DNA from: Streptomyces triticagri
GTDB taxonomy: Bacteria; Actinomycetota; Actinomycetes; Streptomycetales; Streptomycetaceae
Assembly (NCBI RefSeq): GCF_003429565.1
Contig: NZ_QUAK01000103.1
Span: 1-32,792, forward strand
Length of the DNA stretch: 32,792 nucleotides
Reading direction: 5' to 3'
Shown one piece after another: positions 22,934 to 29,889 of this stretch (position 1 is its first letter; each line of letters begins with the position of its first letter). The position numbers were made by a program, and so were the translations under genes. The notes beneath the pieces were generated by a model that was not told the DNA's origin, made no database searches, and was given only the letters and a program-made list of their open reading frames with translations.

Positions 22934-23084
22934 TACGCGCTGATACGGCGCTGGCACTTGTCGCCGCCCGGGACCCCCTCCCCCGATCCCCCGTAGCGCC
23001 ACCGCCCGAGATGCCGGTTCTGTCACTTCATGTGACTCTGGGTACCTCGGCCCTGGCGATACGGCATCGGGAGGGGGTCCCGGC
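22934..23084 (+). promoter_or_regulatory. Intergenic region upstream of the Pro-rich secreted protein
   Basis: This 151-base gap begins with a short tandem CGCTGATACG duplication next to the quinone reductase stop. GTCACttcatGTGAC (23022-23036) is a 5-bp-arm inverted repeat about 50 bases before the next start and could be a regulator site. GGAGGGGG seven bases before GTG 23085 is a strong ribosome binding site. Confidence 0.4.
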
Positions 23085-23945
23085 GTGGTTCCAGCGATCC
23101 GCTCCCTGCGCACCCTTGGTGTTCTGCTCGTACCGGCCGTGCTCTTCTCCCTCGGACCCGTGGGCTCCGAACCGGCGCATCTCGCACAGGCGGCAGCGGT
23201 CACCGCGCCGCAGCGACTGCAGCAACCGGATCCCCCGCCGCGGGCCTCCGATCCGGACTCCGTCCCCGACGCCGACGATTCCCGTGCCGGAAGCCGGCCG
23301 GGCGAGGGCCGGGTACGCCCCGGGCGTACGGACCCGCAGCCGGCCGAGGACGGCGGCGAACACCCGCGCCAGGACGGCGCACAGGACCCGCCCGCGCCGA
23401 AACCTGAAGACCGCACCGACCCGGGCGAACGCCCTCCGCCCGAGAAGCCGGCCGACCCCGACGCCCCGAAGCCCCGCACGACGGAGCCGACCGCCCCCGG
23501 CGACGCAGCCACCCCGCCCGCGGACCGCCCCCGGCCCTCCGAGCACCCGCCGAGCCCGAAGCACCCCAAGTCCCCCTCCGCGAAGCAGACACCCACCGAG
23601 AGCCGCTCCGACGACGGCTCCCGTCCGCCGCGCCAACACGAGTCCCCGCACGACTCCCCCCGGCCGCACCACGACCCCCACGGCACGGCCCCCGAGCCCT
23701 CGCAGCCGCCCACCGACCCGGACGAGGCCGATCCCTCGGACCGCCTCGAACTCGCCGATCCGGCCGACCCGTCGCCGAGCACCGACGCCGACGACACCCG
23801 CATCGGCGCCGCGGCGGACGCCCGCGAGGAGGCCATGGCCCGCACGGGCGAACCGGTCGTCCAGGTCCTGCCGCTTGGCTTCGGCCTCCTCCTGATCGGC
23901 ATGGGCCTCGCCTTCCTCGCCCTGCGCCTGCGCCGCGGCCGATGA
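23085..23945 (+). CDS. Secreted Pro-rich protein with C-terminal membrane anchor
   Basis: The product is 286 aa and I do not recognise a family. The N-terminus (VVPAIRSLRTLGVLLVPAVLFSLG) is a signal-peptide-like hydrophobic stretch ending near AQAAAV. Residues 45-250 are Pro, Asp, Arg and Glu rich, lack hydrophobic clusters, and should be disordered. A single hydrophobic helix near the end (about 260-280) is followed by RLRRGR. This resembles sortase substrates (signal peptide, long spacer, membrane helix, basic tail) but no LPxTG or LAxTG motif is present. The start GTG has GGAGGGGG seven bases upstream. It is probably a cell-wall-spanning membrane protein facing outward. Coding status is supported by the signals at both ends and by strong codon bias. 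Confidence 0.7.
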   Translation: MVPAIRSLRTLGVLLVPAVLFSLGPVGSEPAHLAQAAAVTAPQRLQQPDPPPRASDPDSVPDADDSRAGSRPGEGRVRPGRTDPQPAEDGGEHPRQDGAQDPPAPKPEDRTDPGERPPPEKPADPDAPKPRTTEPTAPGDAATPPADRPRPSEHPPSPKHPKSPSAKQTPTESRSDDGSRPPRQHESPHDSPRPHHDPHGTAPEPSQPPTDPDEADPSDRLELADPADPSPSTDADDTRIGAAADAREEAMARTGEPVVQVLPLGFGLLLIGMGLAFLALRLRRGR

Positions 23946-24030
23946 TCACCGCCGATGACCCCGCCGCCCGCACCCCGGGGTGGATCACGGCATCCAGGGG
24001 GCACCAAGGAGACATGGAGCAGGTGTGGGA

Positions 24031-24036
24031 GACAAT
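24031..24036 (+). promoter_or_regulatory. Putative -10 (GACAAT) for leaderless Bpa mRNA
   Basis: GACAAT is followed by six bases and then ATG 24043. No Shine-Dalgarno lies between them. The -35 is not recognisable. Confidence 0.4.
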
Positions 24037-24042
24037 GGCCGC

Positions 24043-24600
24043 ATGGAAATGCCGAGGAACGACAGGTCGCAGGAGAACCCGCAGGTCCTGGTCGTGGGCC
24101 AGGACGGAATGGCCCTCGGCGGAGGCGGCGGAGGCGACGACGACGAGTCCCGCGAGGTTCCGGTGACGGACCAGGTCGAGCAGCCGGCCAAGGTCATGCG
24201 CATCGGCAGCATGATCAAGCAGCTGCTCGAGGAAGTCCGCGCCGCTCCTCTCGACGACGCCAGCCGGGCCCGGCTCAAGGAGATCCACAAGAGCTCCGTC
24301 AAGGAGCTGGAGGACGGGCTCGCCCCGGAGCTCGTGGAGGAGCTGGAGCGCCTCTCCCTCCCCTTCACCGAGGGCGGCACCCCGAGCGATGCGGAACTGC
24401 GTATCGCACAGGCCCAGTTGGTCGGCTGGCTCGAGGGCCTCTTCCACGGGATCCAGACGACGCTCTTCGCCCAGCAGATGGCAGCCCGCGCCCAGCTCGA
24501 GCAGATGCGCCGCGCCCTCCCGCCCGGCGCCGGCGGCCTCGACGAAGCGGACGACCAGCCCACACACCCGACCGCCCGCACGGGGGGCCCGTACCTCTAG
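24043..24600 (+). CDS. bpa: Bacterial proteasome activator Bpa
   Basis: The product is 185 aa. The core VEQPAKVMRIGSMIKQLLEEV, LEDGLAPELVEELERLSLPF and QLVGWLEGLFHGIQTTLFAQQMAARAQLEQMRRALPPG is clearly Bpa (DUF2587, homologue of M. tuberculosis Rv3780), which forms a dodecameric ring that opens the 20S proteasome without ATP. The C-terminus reads GGPYL; the mycobacterial protein ends GQYL, the tail that docks into the 20S pockets, so the key Tyr-Leu is kept with Pro for Gln. The N-terminal 45 residues are Gly/Asp rich and disordered. ATG 24043 was chosen from homology and a leaderless -10; earlier in-frame starts give non-family sequence. No prcAB lies in the window. Confidence 0.95.
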   Translation: MEMPRNDRSQENPQVLVVGQDGMALGGGGGGDDDESREVPVTDQVEQPAKVMRIGSMIKQLLEEVRAAPLDDASRARLKEIHKSSVKELEDGLAPELVEELERLSLPFTEGGTPSDAELRIAQAQLVGWLEGLFHGIQTTLFAQQMAARAQLEQMRRALPPGAGGLDEADDQPTHPTARTGGPYL

Positions 24601-24611
24601 GGCACACCGTA

Positions 24612-24658
24612 CGAAAGAGAGGGCCGGCCACGCAGTGCGCGTGGCGGCCCTCTCTTCG
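24612..24658. terminator. Bidirectional terminator between bpa and the PASTA kinase
   Basis: A long inverted repeat pairs AGAGAGGGCC plus GGCCACGC with GCGTGGC plus GGCCCTCTCT around a short loop, giving a GC-rich stem of about 17 pairs in the gap between two convergent genes. Flanking A and T residues (CGAAAG / CTTCG) extend it. Confidence 0.85.
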
Positions 24659-24670
24659 TCTGTGTCGTGC

Positions 24671-26305
24671 CTACTCGGGATTGCCCGTCGACACCTCGAG
24701 CGTGAAGCCGACGTTCTTCTCCGGCATCTCGGTGCCCTTCGGCGGGTACTGCTTGATGACCGCGCCCTTGCCGTAGACGGCCTCGTCGACGTACGTGACC
24801 TTGTACTTCCAGTTCGCGGCCTTGAGGCAGTCCTTCACCGAGTCGATGTAGATGTACGAGAAGTCGGGTGCCTGGATGGTGTTCGGGTCGGTGCCCTCCA
24901 TCGGGTCCGTGCACTTCTCGGAGTCGATGACCTTCGACTTGTCCGCCGGCCTGTGCCCCTCCACCGGCCCCGAGCTCTCCTTGGACTCGTCGCCGCCACC
25001 GCCCCCGTCGTCGCCGCTGTTCAAGGCGATCGCCGTGATCAGGCCGCCGATGGCGAGGAGCGCCACCACGATGGAGCCGACGATGACCGGCATGTTCCGC
25101 TTGCCGCCACTGCCGTTCCCGCCCGTGCCGCCGGTCGCTGGCTGCGGCGACATGGTGTACGGCGGCGGGGTCCCCGGACCGCCGCTGCCGCTCTGCTGGT
25201 ACGCGCCGGGTGCGGGCGTCTGATAGCCGCCCTGCTGCGGGTAGCCGTAACTGGGCGCAGGAGCAGGGGTCGGCTGTGCGTACGGGCTCGGCTGGTACGG
25301 CGTCTGGACGCTGCCGGGCGCCGCGGCCTGCGGGCCCGACTGGTCGAGCGGCGGGAAGACGGCCGAGCCGACGCCGCCGCCGTTCTGCGTCTGCGCGCCG
25401 GGCACGATGCTCGGCGGCGTCGCGTGGAACGACTGGGCGACCCGCAGGCACTCGTCCCGCATCGCATCCGCCGTGGGGAAGCGTTCGTTCGGGTTCTTCT
25501 TCAGTGCGCGGGCGACCAGGGCGTCGACGGCCGGCGGCAGCGCGCGGTTGATCGAGGACGGAGCGACCGGCTCCTCCTGGACGTGCGCGTACGCGATGGC
25601 CAGCGGCGAATCGGCCTCGAACGGCAGCCGCCCGGTGACCAGTTGGAAGAGCATGATGCCGACCGAGTACAGGTCGGACCGGGCGTCCACGCCGCGGCCG
25701 AGCGCCTGTTCGGGGGACAGGTACTGCGGGGTGCCGACGACCATGCCGGTCTGCGTCATCGAGGTGACACCGGACTGCATCGCGCGGGCGATGCCGAAGT
25801 CCATCACCTTGACCACGTTGCGCTTCGTCATCATGACGTTGCCCGGCTTGATGTCGCGGTGGACCAGGCCCATCTCGTGGCTGATCTCGAGCGCCGCGAG
25901 CACATCGGCGGTGATCTTGAGTGCCTGGTCGGTGGGCATCGCGCCGTGCTGGGCGACGGCGGCGTCGAGCACCGAGCCGAGCGGCTTGCCCTCGACGTAC
26001 TCCATGACGATGTACGGCATGGTGCCGCCGTCCAGATCGTCCTCGCCGGTGTCGAAGACCGAGACGATATTGGTGTGCGTGAGCTTCGCCACGGACTGCG
26101 CCTCGCGGCGGAAGCGCTCACGGAACGACTGCTCGCGTCCCAGCTCCGTGTGCAGCGTCTTGATCGCGACCTGGCGGTCGAGCACGGAGTCGTACGCCAG
26201 GTGTACCGACGCCATGCCACCCTCGCCGAGCAGGTCCCGCAGCTGGTACCGGCCACCGGCGAGGGAGCGCCCCGCATACCGGCCGTGCGCGCCGTCCTGG
26301 CTCAT
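24671..26305 (-). CDS. Membrane Ser/Thr protein kinase with one PASTA domain
   Basis: The product is 544 aa. The Hanks-type kinase domain (about 19-280) has LLGEGGMASVHLAY (Gly loop), VAIKTL (Lys49), HRDIKPGN (catalytic Asp151), DFGIARA and GTPQYLSPEQ. A Pro/Gln/Gly-rich juxtamembrane linker leads to one transmembrane helix (about 405-427). The outer part is acidic, then a single PASTA domain (about 470-540) with APDFSYIYIDSVKDCLKAANW and AVIKQYPPKGTEMPE, and two cysteines that might pair. PASTA kinases sense muropeptides or lipid II; one PASTA copy is few compared with PknB. ATG 26305 has GGGGGA nine bases upstream. It is divergent from a second kinase. Confidence 0.95.
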   Translation of the reverse strand: MSQDGAHGRYAGRSLAGGRYQLRDLLGEGGMASVHLAYDSVLDRQVAIKTLHTELGREQSFRERFRREAQSVAKLTHTNIVSVFDTGEDDLDGGTMPYIVMEYVEGKPLGSVLDAAVAQHGAMPTDQALKITADVLAALEISHEMGLVHRDIKPGNVMMTKRNVVKVMDFGIARAMQSGVTSMTQTGMVVGTPQYLSPEQALGRGVDARSDLYSVGIMLFQLVTGRLPFEADSPLAIAYAHVQEEPVAPSSINRALPPAVDALVARALKKNPNERFPTADAMRDECLRVAQSFHATPPSIVPGAQTQNGGGVGSAVFPPLDQSGPQAAAPGSVQTPYQPSPYAQPTPAPAPSYGYPQQGGYQTPAPGAYQQSGSGGPGTPPPYTMSPQPATGGTGGNGSGGKRNMPVIVGSIVVALLAIGGLITAIALNSGDDGGGGGDESKESSGPVEGHRPADKSKVIDSEKCTDPMEGTDPNTIQAPDFSYIYIDSVKDCLKAANWKYKVTYVDEAVYGKGAVIKQYPPKGTEMPEKNVGFTLEVSTGNPE

Positions 26306-26692
26306 GTCTGTGCGTCCCCCATCAGCGCTTTGGCGCGGATGCCTCCCGGCTCGGGTGCGTCCTGCATGCGCGAAGATCTCTGCTTATTGCGGCCAAGTCT
26401 GCCCGAGGCCCCTGCCACGTCAAGCCGGGTGCCCGTTCCGTGACCGTACGCACAAGAAGCGTCTCGGAAGCGTTACCGACTTGCCACACGATTTGCCGGG
26501 CCGGGCCCGCCCACGGTTTGATGGCCGGTCCGTCTCGGGACGGCCTGCTCATTCGAGGCTGTAGCGTGGGCCGGCAGGGACTGTACCTTCACATGCCGTG
26601 CGCAGGTGTGGCACGGACCGACGCGGCCAGACGCGCCCCGGACTTGGTCCAGGGGACTTCCAGGACACGACAGGAAACGACGGCGAGGACCG
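26306..26692. promoter_or_regulatory. 387-bp divergent promoter region of the two kinase genes
   Basis: On the minus strand TTGACG (26423-26418), a 16-base spacer and CAGACT (26401-26396) form a plausible promoter for the PASTA kinase, with a leader of about 85 bases. For the rightward kinase, TAGCGT at 26562-26567 is a possible -10 about 125 bases before its start, without a clear -35. CCGTC-TCGG-GACGG (26530-26543) is a small inverted repeat. I see no supported gene in this region. Confidence 0.45.
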
Positions 26693-28240
26693 ATGGACCA
26701 GCAGCGCGCCCAGGGCCCGTCCGACCCGGATGCGGCTGGCGACGGCATGTCAGACGCGCCTGAGCTGTGGGGCAATGGCGGCCTGGTCGGGGACGGCCGC
26801 TACCGGCTGACCCGCCGGCTCGGCCGGGGCGGCATGGCCGAGGTCTTCGCCGCCGAGGACGTACGGCTCGGCCGCACCGTCGCCGTCAAGCTGCTGCGTA
26901 CCGATCTGGCCGAGGACCCGGTGTCCAAGGCGCGCTTCACGCGCGAGGCGCAGTCGGTCGCGGGCCTCAACCACCATGCGGTGGTGGCGGTTTACGACTC
27001 CGGTGAAGACGTCATCGCGGGCAACACCATCCCGTACATCGTGATGGAGATCGTCGAAGGCCGTACGATCCGCGACCTGTTGCTCAATGCGGAGGCGCCG
27101 GGCCCCGAGCAGGCGCTGATCATCGTCTCCGGTGTGCTCGAGGCGCTCGCCTACTCGCATCAGCACGGCATCGTGCACCGTGACATCAAGCCGGCGAACG
27201 TGATCATCACCAACACCGGTGCGGTGAAGGTGATGGACTTCGGCATCGCCCGCGCCCTGCACGGTGCGTCGAACACCATGACGCAGACCGGCATGGTGAT
27301 GGGCACCCCGCAGTACCTGTCCCCGGAGCAGGCGCTCGGCAAGGCCGTCGACCACCGCTCGGACCTCTATGCCACCGGCTGCCTGCTGTACGAACTGCTC
27401 GCGCTGCGGCCCCCGTTCATGGGCGAGACACCGCTGTCCGTGGTGTACCAGCACGTCCAGGACATCCCCGTACCGCCGTCGGAGATGTCGGACGGAGTGC
27501 CGCCGGAGCTGAACGGCCTGGTGATGCGCTCGCTCGCCAAGGAGCCCGACGACCGGTTCCAGAGCGCCGAGGAGATGCGCGGACTGGTCCAGTACGGGCT
27601 GCAGATGCTGCAGGAGCAGGGCGGCCACACCGGGACCTGGAACACCGGCCCGGTGGACATGCACGAGGGCGGCAACACCCCGGCGATGGGTGTCGCGGGC
27701 GCGGCGGCCATGCAGCACCCGGGCGAGGGCGGCACCTCGCAGTTCAACCAGACGATGCTGCGCCCGCCGGGTGACGACGACGGCGGTTTCGACGGCGGAG
27801 GCCGTGGCGGCAGCGGCGGCCGCGGCCGTGGCCGGCTGTGGATCCTCGCGGTGCTCGCGCTGATCGCGATCGGTGTCGGTATCGCCTTCGCGCTGCAGGG
27901 CGACGAGAAGAAGAAGGAGAAGCCGGATCCCTCACCGTCGGTGAGCCAGTCGGAGACGGACAAGAAGTCCAAGGAGCCGACCGACGAGGAGAGCACGGAT
28001 CAGGAGACCGATCCGGGCACCGTCGGCGGCCAGGGCGACTACACGCCGCCTCCGACGAACGAGACTCCGACCACCGATCCGACGCCCACCGAGACCGAGA
28101 CCTCCGACGACCCGGATCCGACGCCCACCGAGACCGAGACGTCCGACGACCCGGATCCGACGCAGAGCGACGATCCGCCCACGGACCCGCCGGACACGGA
28201 GGAGCCGCCGGAGGGCGGGGACACGGGTGGCGGGCAGTGA
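26693..28240 (+). CDS. Membrane Ser/Thr protein kinase without PASTA domains
   Basis: The product is 515 aa. The kinase domain (about 36-300) shows RLGRGGMAEVFAAED, VAVKLL (Lys66), HRDIKPAN (Asp164), DFGIARA and GTPQYLSPEQALGKAVDHRSDLY, close in sequence to its neighbour, suggesting an old duplication. A Gly/Gln-rich linker precedes one transmembrane helix (about 382-401, LWILAVLALIAIGVGIAFAL). The outer 110 residues are acidic and Thr/Pro-rich, with two perfect DPTPTETETSDDP units, and no recognisable sensor domain. ATG 26693 with GAGGA just upstream is the chosen start; Met 19 is an alternative. Its ligand, if any, is unknown. Confidence 0.94.
   Translation: MDQQRAQGPSDPDAAGDGMSDAPELWGNGGLVGDGRYRLTRRLGRGGMAEVFAAEDVRLGRTVAVKLLRTDLAEDPVSKARFTREAQSVAGLNHHAVVAVYDSGEDVIAGNTIPYIVMEIVEGRTIRDLLLNAEAPGPEQALIIVSGVLEALAYSHQHGIVHRDIKPANVIITNTGAVKVMDFGIARALHGASNTMTQTGMVMGTPQYLSPEQALGKAVDHRSDLYATGCLLYELLALRPPFMGETPLSVVYQHVQDIPVPPSEMSDGVPPELNGLVMRSLAKEPDDRFQSAEEMRGLVQYGLQMLQEQGGHTGTWNTGPVDMHEGGNTPAMGVAGAAAMQHPGEGGTSQFNQTMLRPPGDDDGGFDGGGRGGSGGRGRGRLWILAVLALIAIGVGIAFALQGDEKKKEKPDPSPSVSQSETDKKSKEPTDEESTDQETDPGTVGGQGDYTPPPTNETPTTDPTPTETETSDDPDPTPTETETSDDPDPTQSDDPPTDPPDTEEPPEGGDTGGGQ
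28076..28153 (+). repeat. Two 39-bp tandem repeats in the kinase extracellular tail
   Basis: Units 28076-28114 and 28115-28153 differ at one base and each encode DPTPTETETSDDP; a partial third unit follows. They keep the frame and lie in the disordered exported tail. Confidence 0.88.
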
Positions 28241-28261
28241 ACGGTCCCGCGCGGGGCTGAC

Positions 28262-28290
28262 GAGGGCCGGCGCGGTGGGCCGGCGCCCTC
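28262..28290. terminator. Terminator hairpin between convergent kinase and FMN-binding genes
   Basis: GAGGGC and CGGC pair with GCCG and GCCCTC across a short G-rich loop, with a two-base bulge. It overlaps the stop codon of the convergent FMN-binding gene and lacks a T tract. Confidence 0.6.
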
Positions 28291-28744
28291 AGAAGGCCTT
28301 GAGCGCCCGCTCGTATCCGGCGTCCACCCGGTGTACGCCGATGACCTGCGGAGACACCCGCAGATAGACGGGGGCGAAGGGCTCGCCGTCGACGAGATCC
28401 GGGACCGGACCGAACTGTTCCAGCTGCTCCGGCGTCGGTGTCACGGTCTCGCAGGTGCCGACCAGCTGCACCGACCAGAGTCCCCCGGTGTCGGCCGCGG
28501 CCGTACCGCCGAGATTGTCCGCGCCGTACGCGACCACGGTGCCCTCGCAGGCCAGGTGGTATCCGAATCCCCGGTGCAGCCGCAGCACCAGCGCGGGCGA
28601 CGCGTCCGCGGCGCGGTCCGCTTCCCCGTCGGCCACGAGGTGCCGGGCGACGGCCAGGAAGGGGAGGGCGCGCATGCTCGCGGCGATGCGACCGTAGGGG
28701 GTCGTGCGGAGCAGTTCGACGGCGCGTAGTTCCTCGGGGGACAT
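28289..28744 (-). CDS. Pyridoxamine 5'-phosphate oxidase-like FMN-binding split-barrel protein
   Basis: The product is 151 aa. SPEELRAVELLRTTPYGRIAASMRALPFLAVARHLV at the N-terminus, ALVLRLHRGFGYHLACEGTVVAYGADNL in the middle and LWSVQLVGTCETVTP are typical of small split-barrel flavin proteins of the PPOX superfamily. The usual cofactor would be FMN or F420, with an unknown substrate. The start was set at ATG 28744; GTG 28753 is three codons upstream in frame. GATCGT seven bases before the ATG would allow a leaderless mRNA. It lies downstream of the DevR-like response regulator on the same strand, with a DosR-box-like palindrome between them, so redox or hypoxia control is a fair guess. Confidence 0.85.
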   Translation of the reverse strand: MSPEELRAVELLRTTPYGRIAASMRALPFLAVARHLVADGEADRAADASPALVLRLHRGFGYHLACEGTVVAYGADNLGGTAAADTGGLWSVQLVGTCETVTPTPEQLEQFGPVPDLVDGEPFAPVYLRVSPQVIGVHRVDAGYERALKAF

Positions 28745-28751
28745 GACTTCC

Positions 28752-28757
28752 ACGATC
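28752..28757 (-). promoter_or_regulatory. Putative -10 (GATCGT) for the FMN-binding gene
   Basis: On the minus strand GATCGT is followed by seven bases and then ATG 28744. It is a weak match that keeps A2 and T6. If used, the palindrome at 28802-28821 would be centred about 67 bases upstream of the transcription start, a normal activator position. Confidence 0.3.
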
Positions 28758-28801
28758 CGCGACGGGTGGGAAGCCGGGAAAGAGGACCAGGCCCCGAGGA
28801 A

Positions 28802-28821
28802 TTCGGGACGTTGGTCCCGAG
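28802..28821. promoter_or_regulatory. DevR/DosR-box-like palindrome
   Basis: TTCGGGACGTTGGTCCCGAG has arms TTCGGGAC and GTCCCGAG (seven of eight complementary) around four bases. It fits the mycobacterial DosR box TTSGGGAC-N4-GTCCCSAA except for the last base and the centre. It lies between the DevR-like regulator and the FMN-binding gene. Confidence 0.7.
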
Positions 28822-28877
28822 TGATCCGGTCGGTGCCCCTGTCACCGGGACAGTCGGTGCCCCCGTCAGCGTGAAGG

Positions 28878-29537
28878 TCAGCGCTTTTCGGCCTGCATCC
28901 GGGCCACGTACGCCGCGGCCTGGGAACGGCGCTCCATTCCCAGTTTGGAGAGCAGGCTGGAGACGTAATTCTTGATCGTCTTCTCGGCCAGGTGGAGATT
29001 CTCGCCGATCGCGCGATTGGTCATTCCCTCGCCGATCAGATCGAGGATCTTCCGCTCCTGGTCGGTGAGGCCGGCCAGGCGTTCGTCGCCCTTCGGGCTG
29101 TTCCCGTCGCGCAGCCGCTCCAGTACGCGGGCGGTGGCGACCGGGTCGAGCAGGGATTTGCCGGCGGCGACGTCGCGGACCGCGGAGAGCAGCTCATTGC
29201 CCCGGATCGCCTTCAGGACGTACCCCGAGGCACCGGCCATGATCGCGTCGAAGAGGGCCTCGTCGTCCGCGAAGGAGGTGAGCATCAGACAGTGGATGCT
29301 CTCGTCGCGGGAGCGGATCTCCCGGCACACCTCGACGCCGCTCCCGTCCGGCAGCCGTACGTCGAGGACGGCCACGTCGGGGCGGGTGGCGGGGATCCGG
29401 ACCAGGGCGTCCGCGGCCGTGCCGGCCTCGCCGACGACCTCGATGTCCGATTCCACGGCGAGCAGCTCGTGAACACCACGACGGACCACTTCATGGTCAT
29501 CAAGCAGGAATACCGTGATTTTTCCGTCTACAGGCAC
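28878..29537 (-). CDS. NarL/LuxR-family response regulator, DevR/DosR-like
   Basis: The product is 219 aa. The receiver domain (1-120) has the acidic pair [11 protein letters not shown], phospho-acceptor Asp59 in [11 protein letters not shown], the switch Thr in [11 protein letters not shown] and Lys in [13 protein letters not shown]. The LuxR-type HTH (about 148-210) reads [55 protein letters not shown], very close to the DevR/DosR DNA-binding domain, including the recognition-helix stretch [10 protein letters not shown]. No histidine kinase gene is adjacent, so it is an orphan. The start is GTG 29537 by family length; there is no good ribosome binding site, and the earlier in-frame region is non-homologous. 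A DosR-like box lies just past its 3' end. Confidence 0.92.
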   Translation of the reverse strand: MPVDGKITVFLLDDHEVVRRGVHELLAVESDIEVVGEAGTAADALVRIPATRPDVAVLDVRLPDGSGVEVCREIRSRDESIHCLMLTSFADDEALFDAIMAGASGYVLKAIRGNELLSAVRDVAAGKSLLDPVATARVLERLRDGNSPKGDERLAGLTDQERKILDLIGEGMTNRAIGENLHLAEKTIKNYVSSLLSKLGMERRSQAAAYVARMQAEKR

Positions 29538-29648
29538 GCCGCCAGTCTCACATACGGAGTCTTCCAATGCCCTGGGGGAGCGGGATAACGTGCCGGTGTT
29601 CCGGCCCCCTGCAAGGCTGTGACCAGTAAGTGTTCCCACTGACCGGGA

Positions 29649-29670
29649 TTTACTTGGAAATCCAAGCAAA
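29649..29670. promoter_or_regulatory. Palindrome upstream of bkd2 (CTTGGAAATCCAAG core)
   Basis: The core CTTGGA-AA-TCCAAG (29653-29666) is a perfect 6-bp-arm repeat, extended by TTT and AAA after one mismatch on each side. It lies about 45 bases upstream of the possible -10. Its A/T-rich character stands out against the surroundings. The binding protein is unknown. Confidence 0.55.
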
Positions 29671-29690
29671 ATCGCAGGTCAGATGGGGTT

Positions 29691-29704
29691 TCGCAGAATT
29701 GCGA
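29691..29704. promoter_or_regulatory. Second small palindrome upstream of bkd2
   Basis: TCGCA-GAAT-TGCGA lies 10 bases before the possible -10 TAACGT, i.e. at the -35 position. An activator or repressor site is possible. Confidence 0.4.
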
Positions 29705-29889
29705 GGCACTGGGTAACGTGCTGATTGCAGGGTGCTCGCCGGGGCGCCTGTCACGCCTGTCCCGGCCGAGCCGCACCCACCCCGTGCGCCGGTACGGAAA
29801 CAGGTGAGCCTCCCCCGGGCCCGCAGAGGCCAGGGGGTACCCCCCGGTTCCCGGCCGATCCCGGGTACTGGACCGACGGAGGAGCACAC

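Larger units (their letters stand above)
29538..29889. promoter_or_regulatory. 352-bp divergent region between response regulator and bkd2
   Basis: No supported gene lies here. It holds two inverted repeats (29649-29670 and 29691-29704), a possible -10 TAACGT (29714-29719) for the rightward bkd2 genes with a poor -35, and then a GC-rich leader of about 160 bases. That leader can fold: CCCCC near 29815 may pair with GGGGG near 29833, and GGGGGTACCCCC is self-complementary. Confidence 0.45.

Noticed and set aside
23942..24166. Small plus-strand frame between the Pro-rich protein and Bpa
   Set aside because: It overlaps the Bpa coding region in another frame and shows no family resemblance.
26642..26666. 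DosR box upstream of the second kinase (GGGACTT with nearby GGTCC)
   Set aside because: The half-sites are in the wrong relative orientation and spacing for a DosR palindrome.
29653..29666. KstR2-type operator
   Set aside because: CTTGGAAATCCAAG does not keep the CAAG...CTTG order of that motif; the half-sites are inverted the other way.
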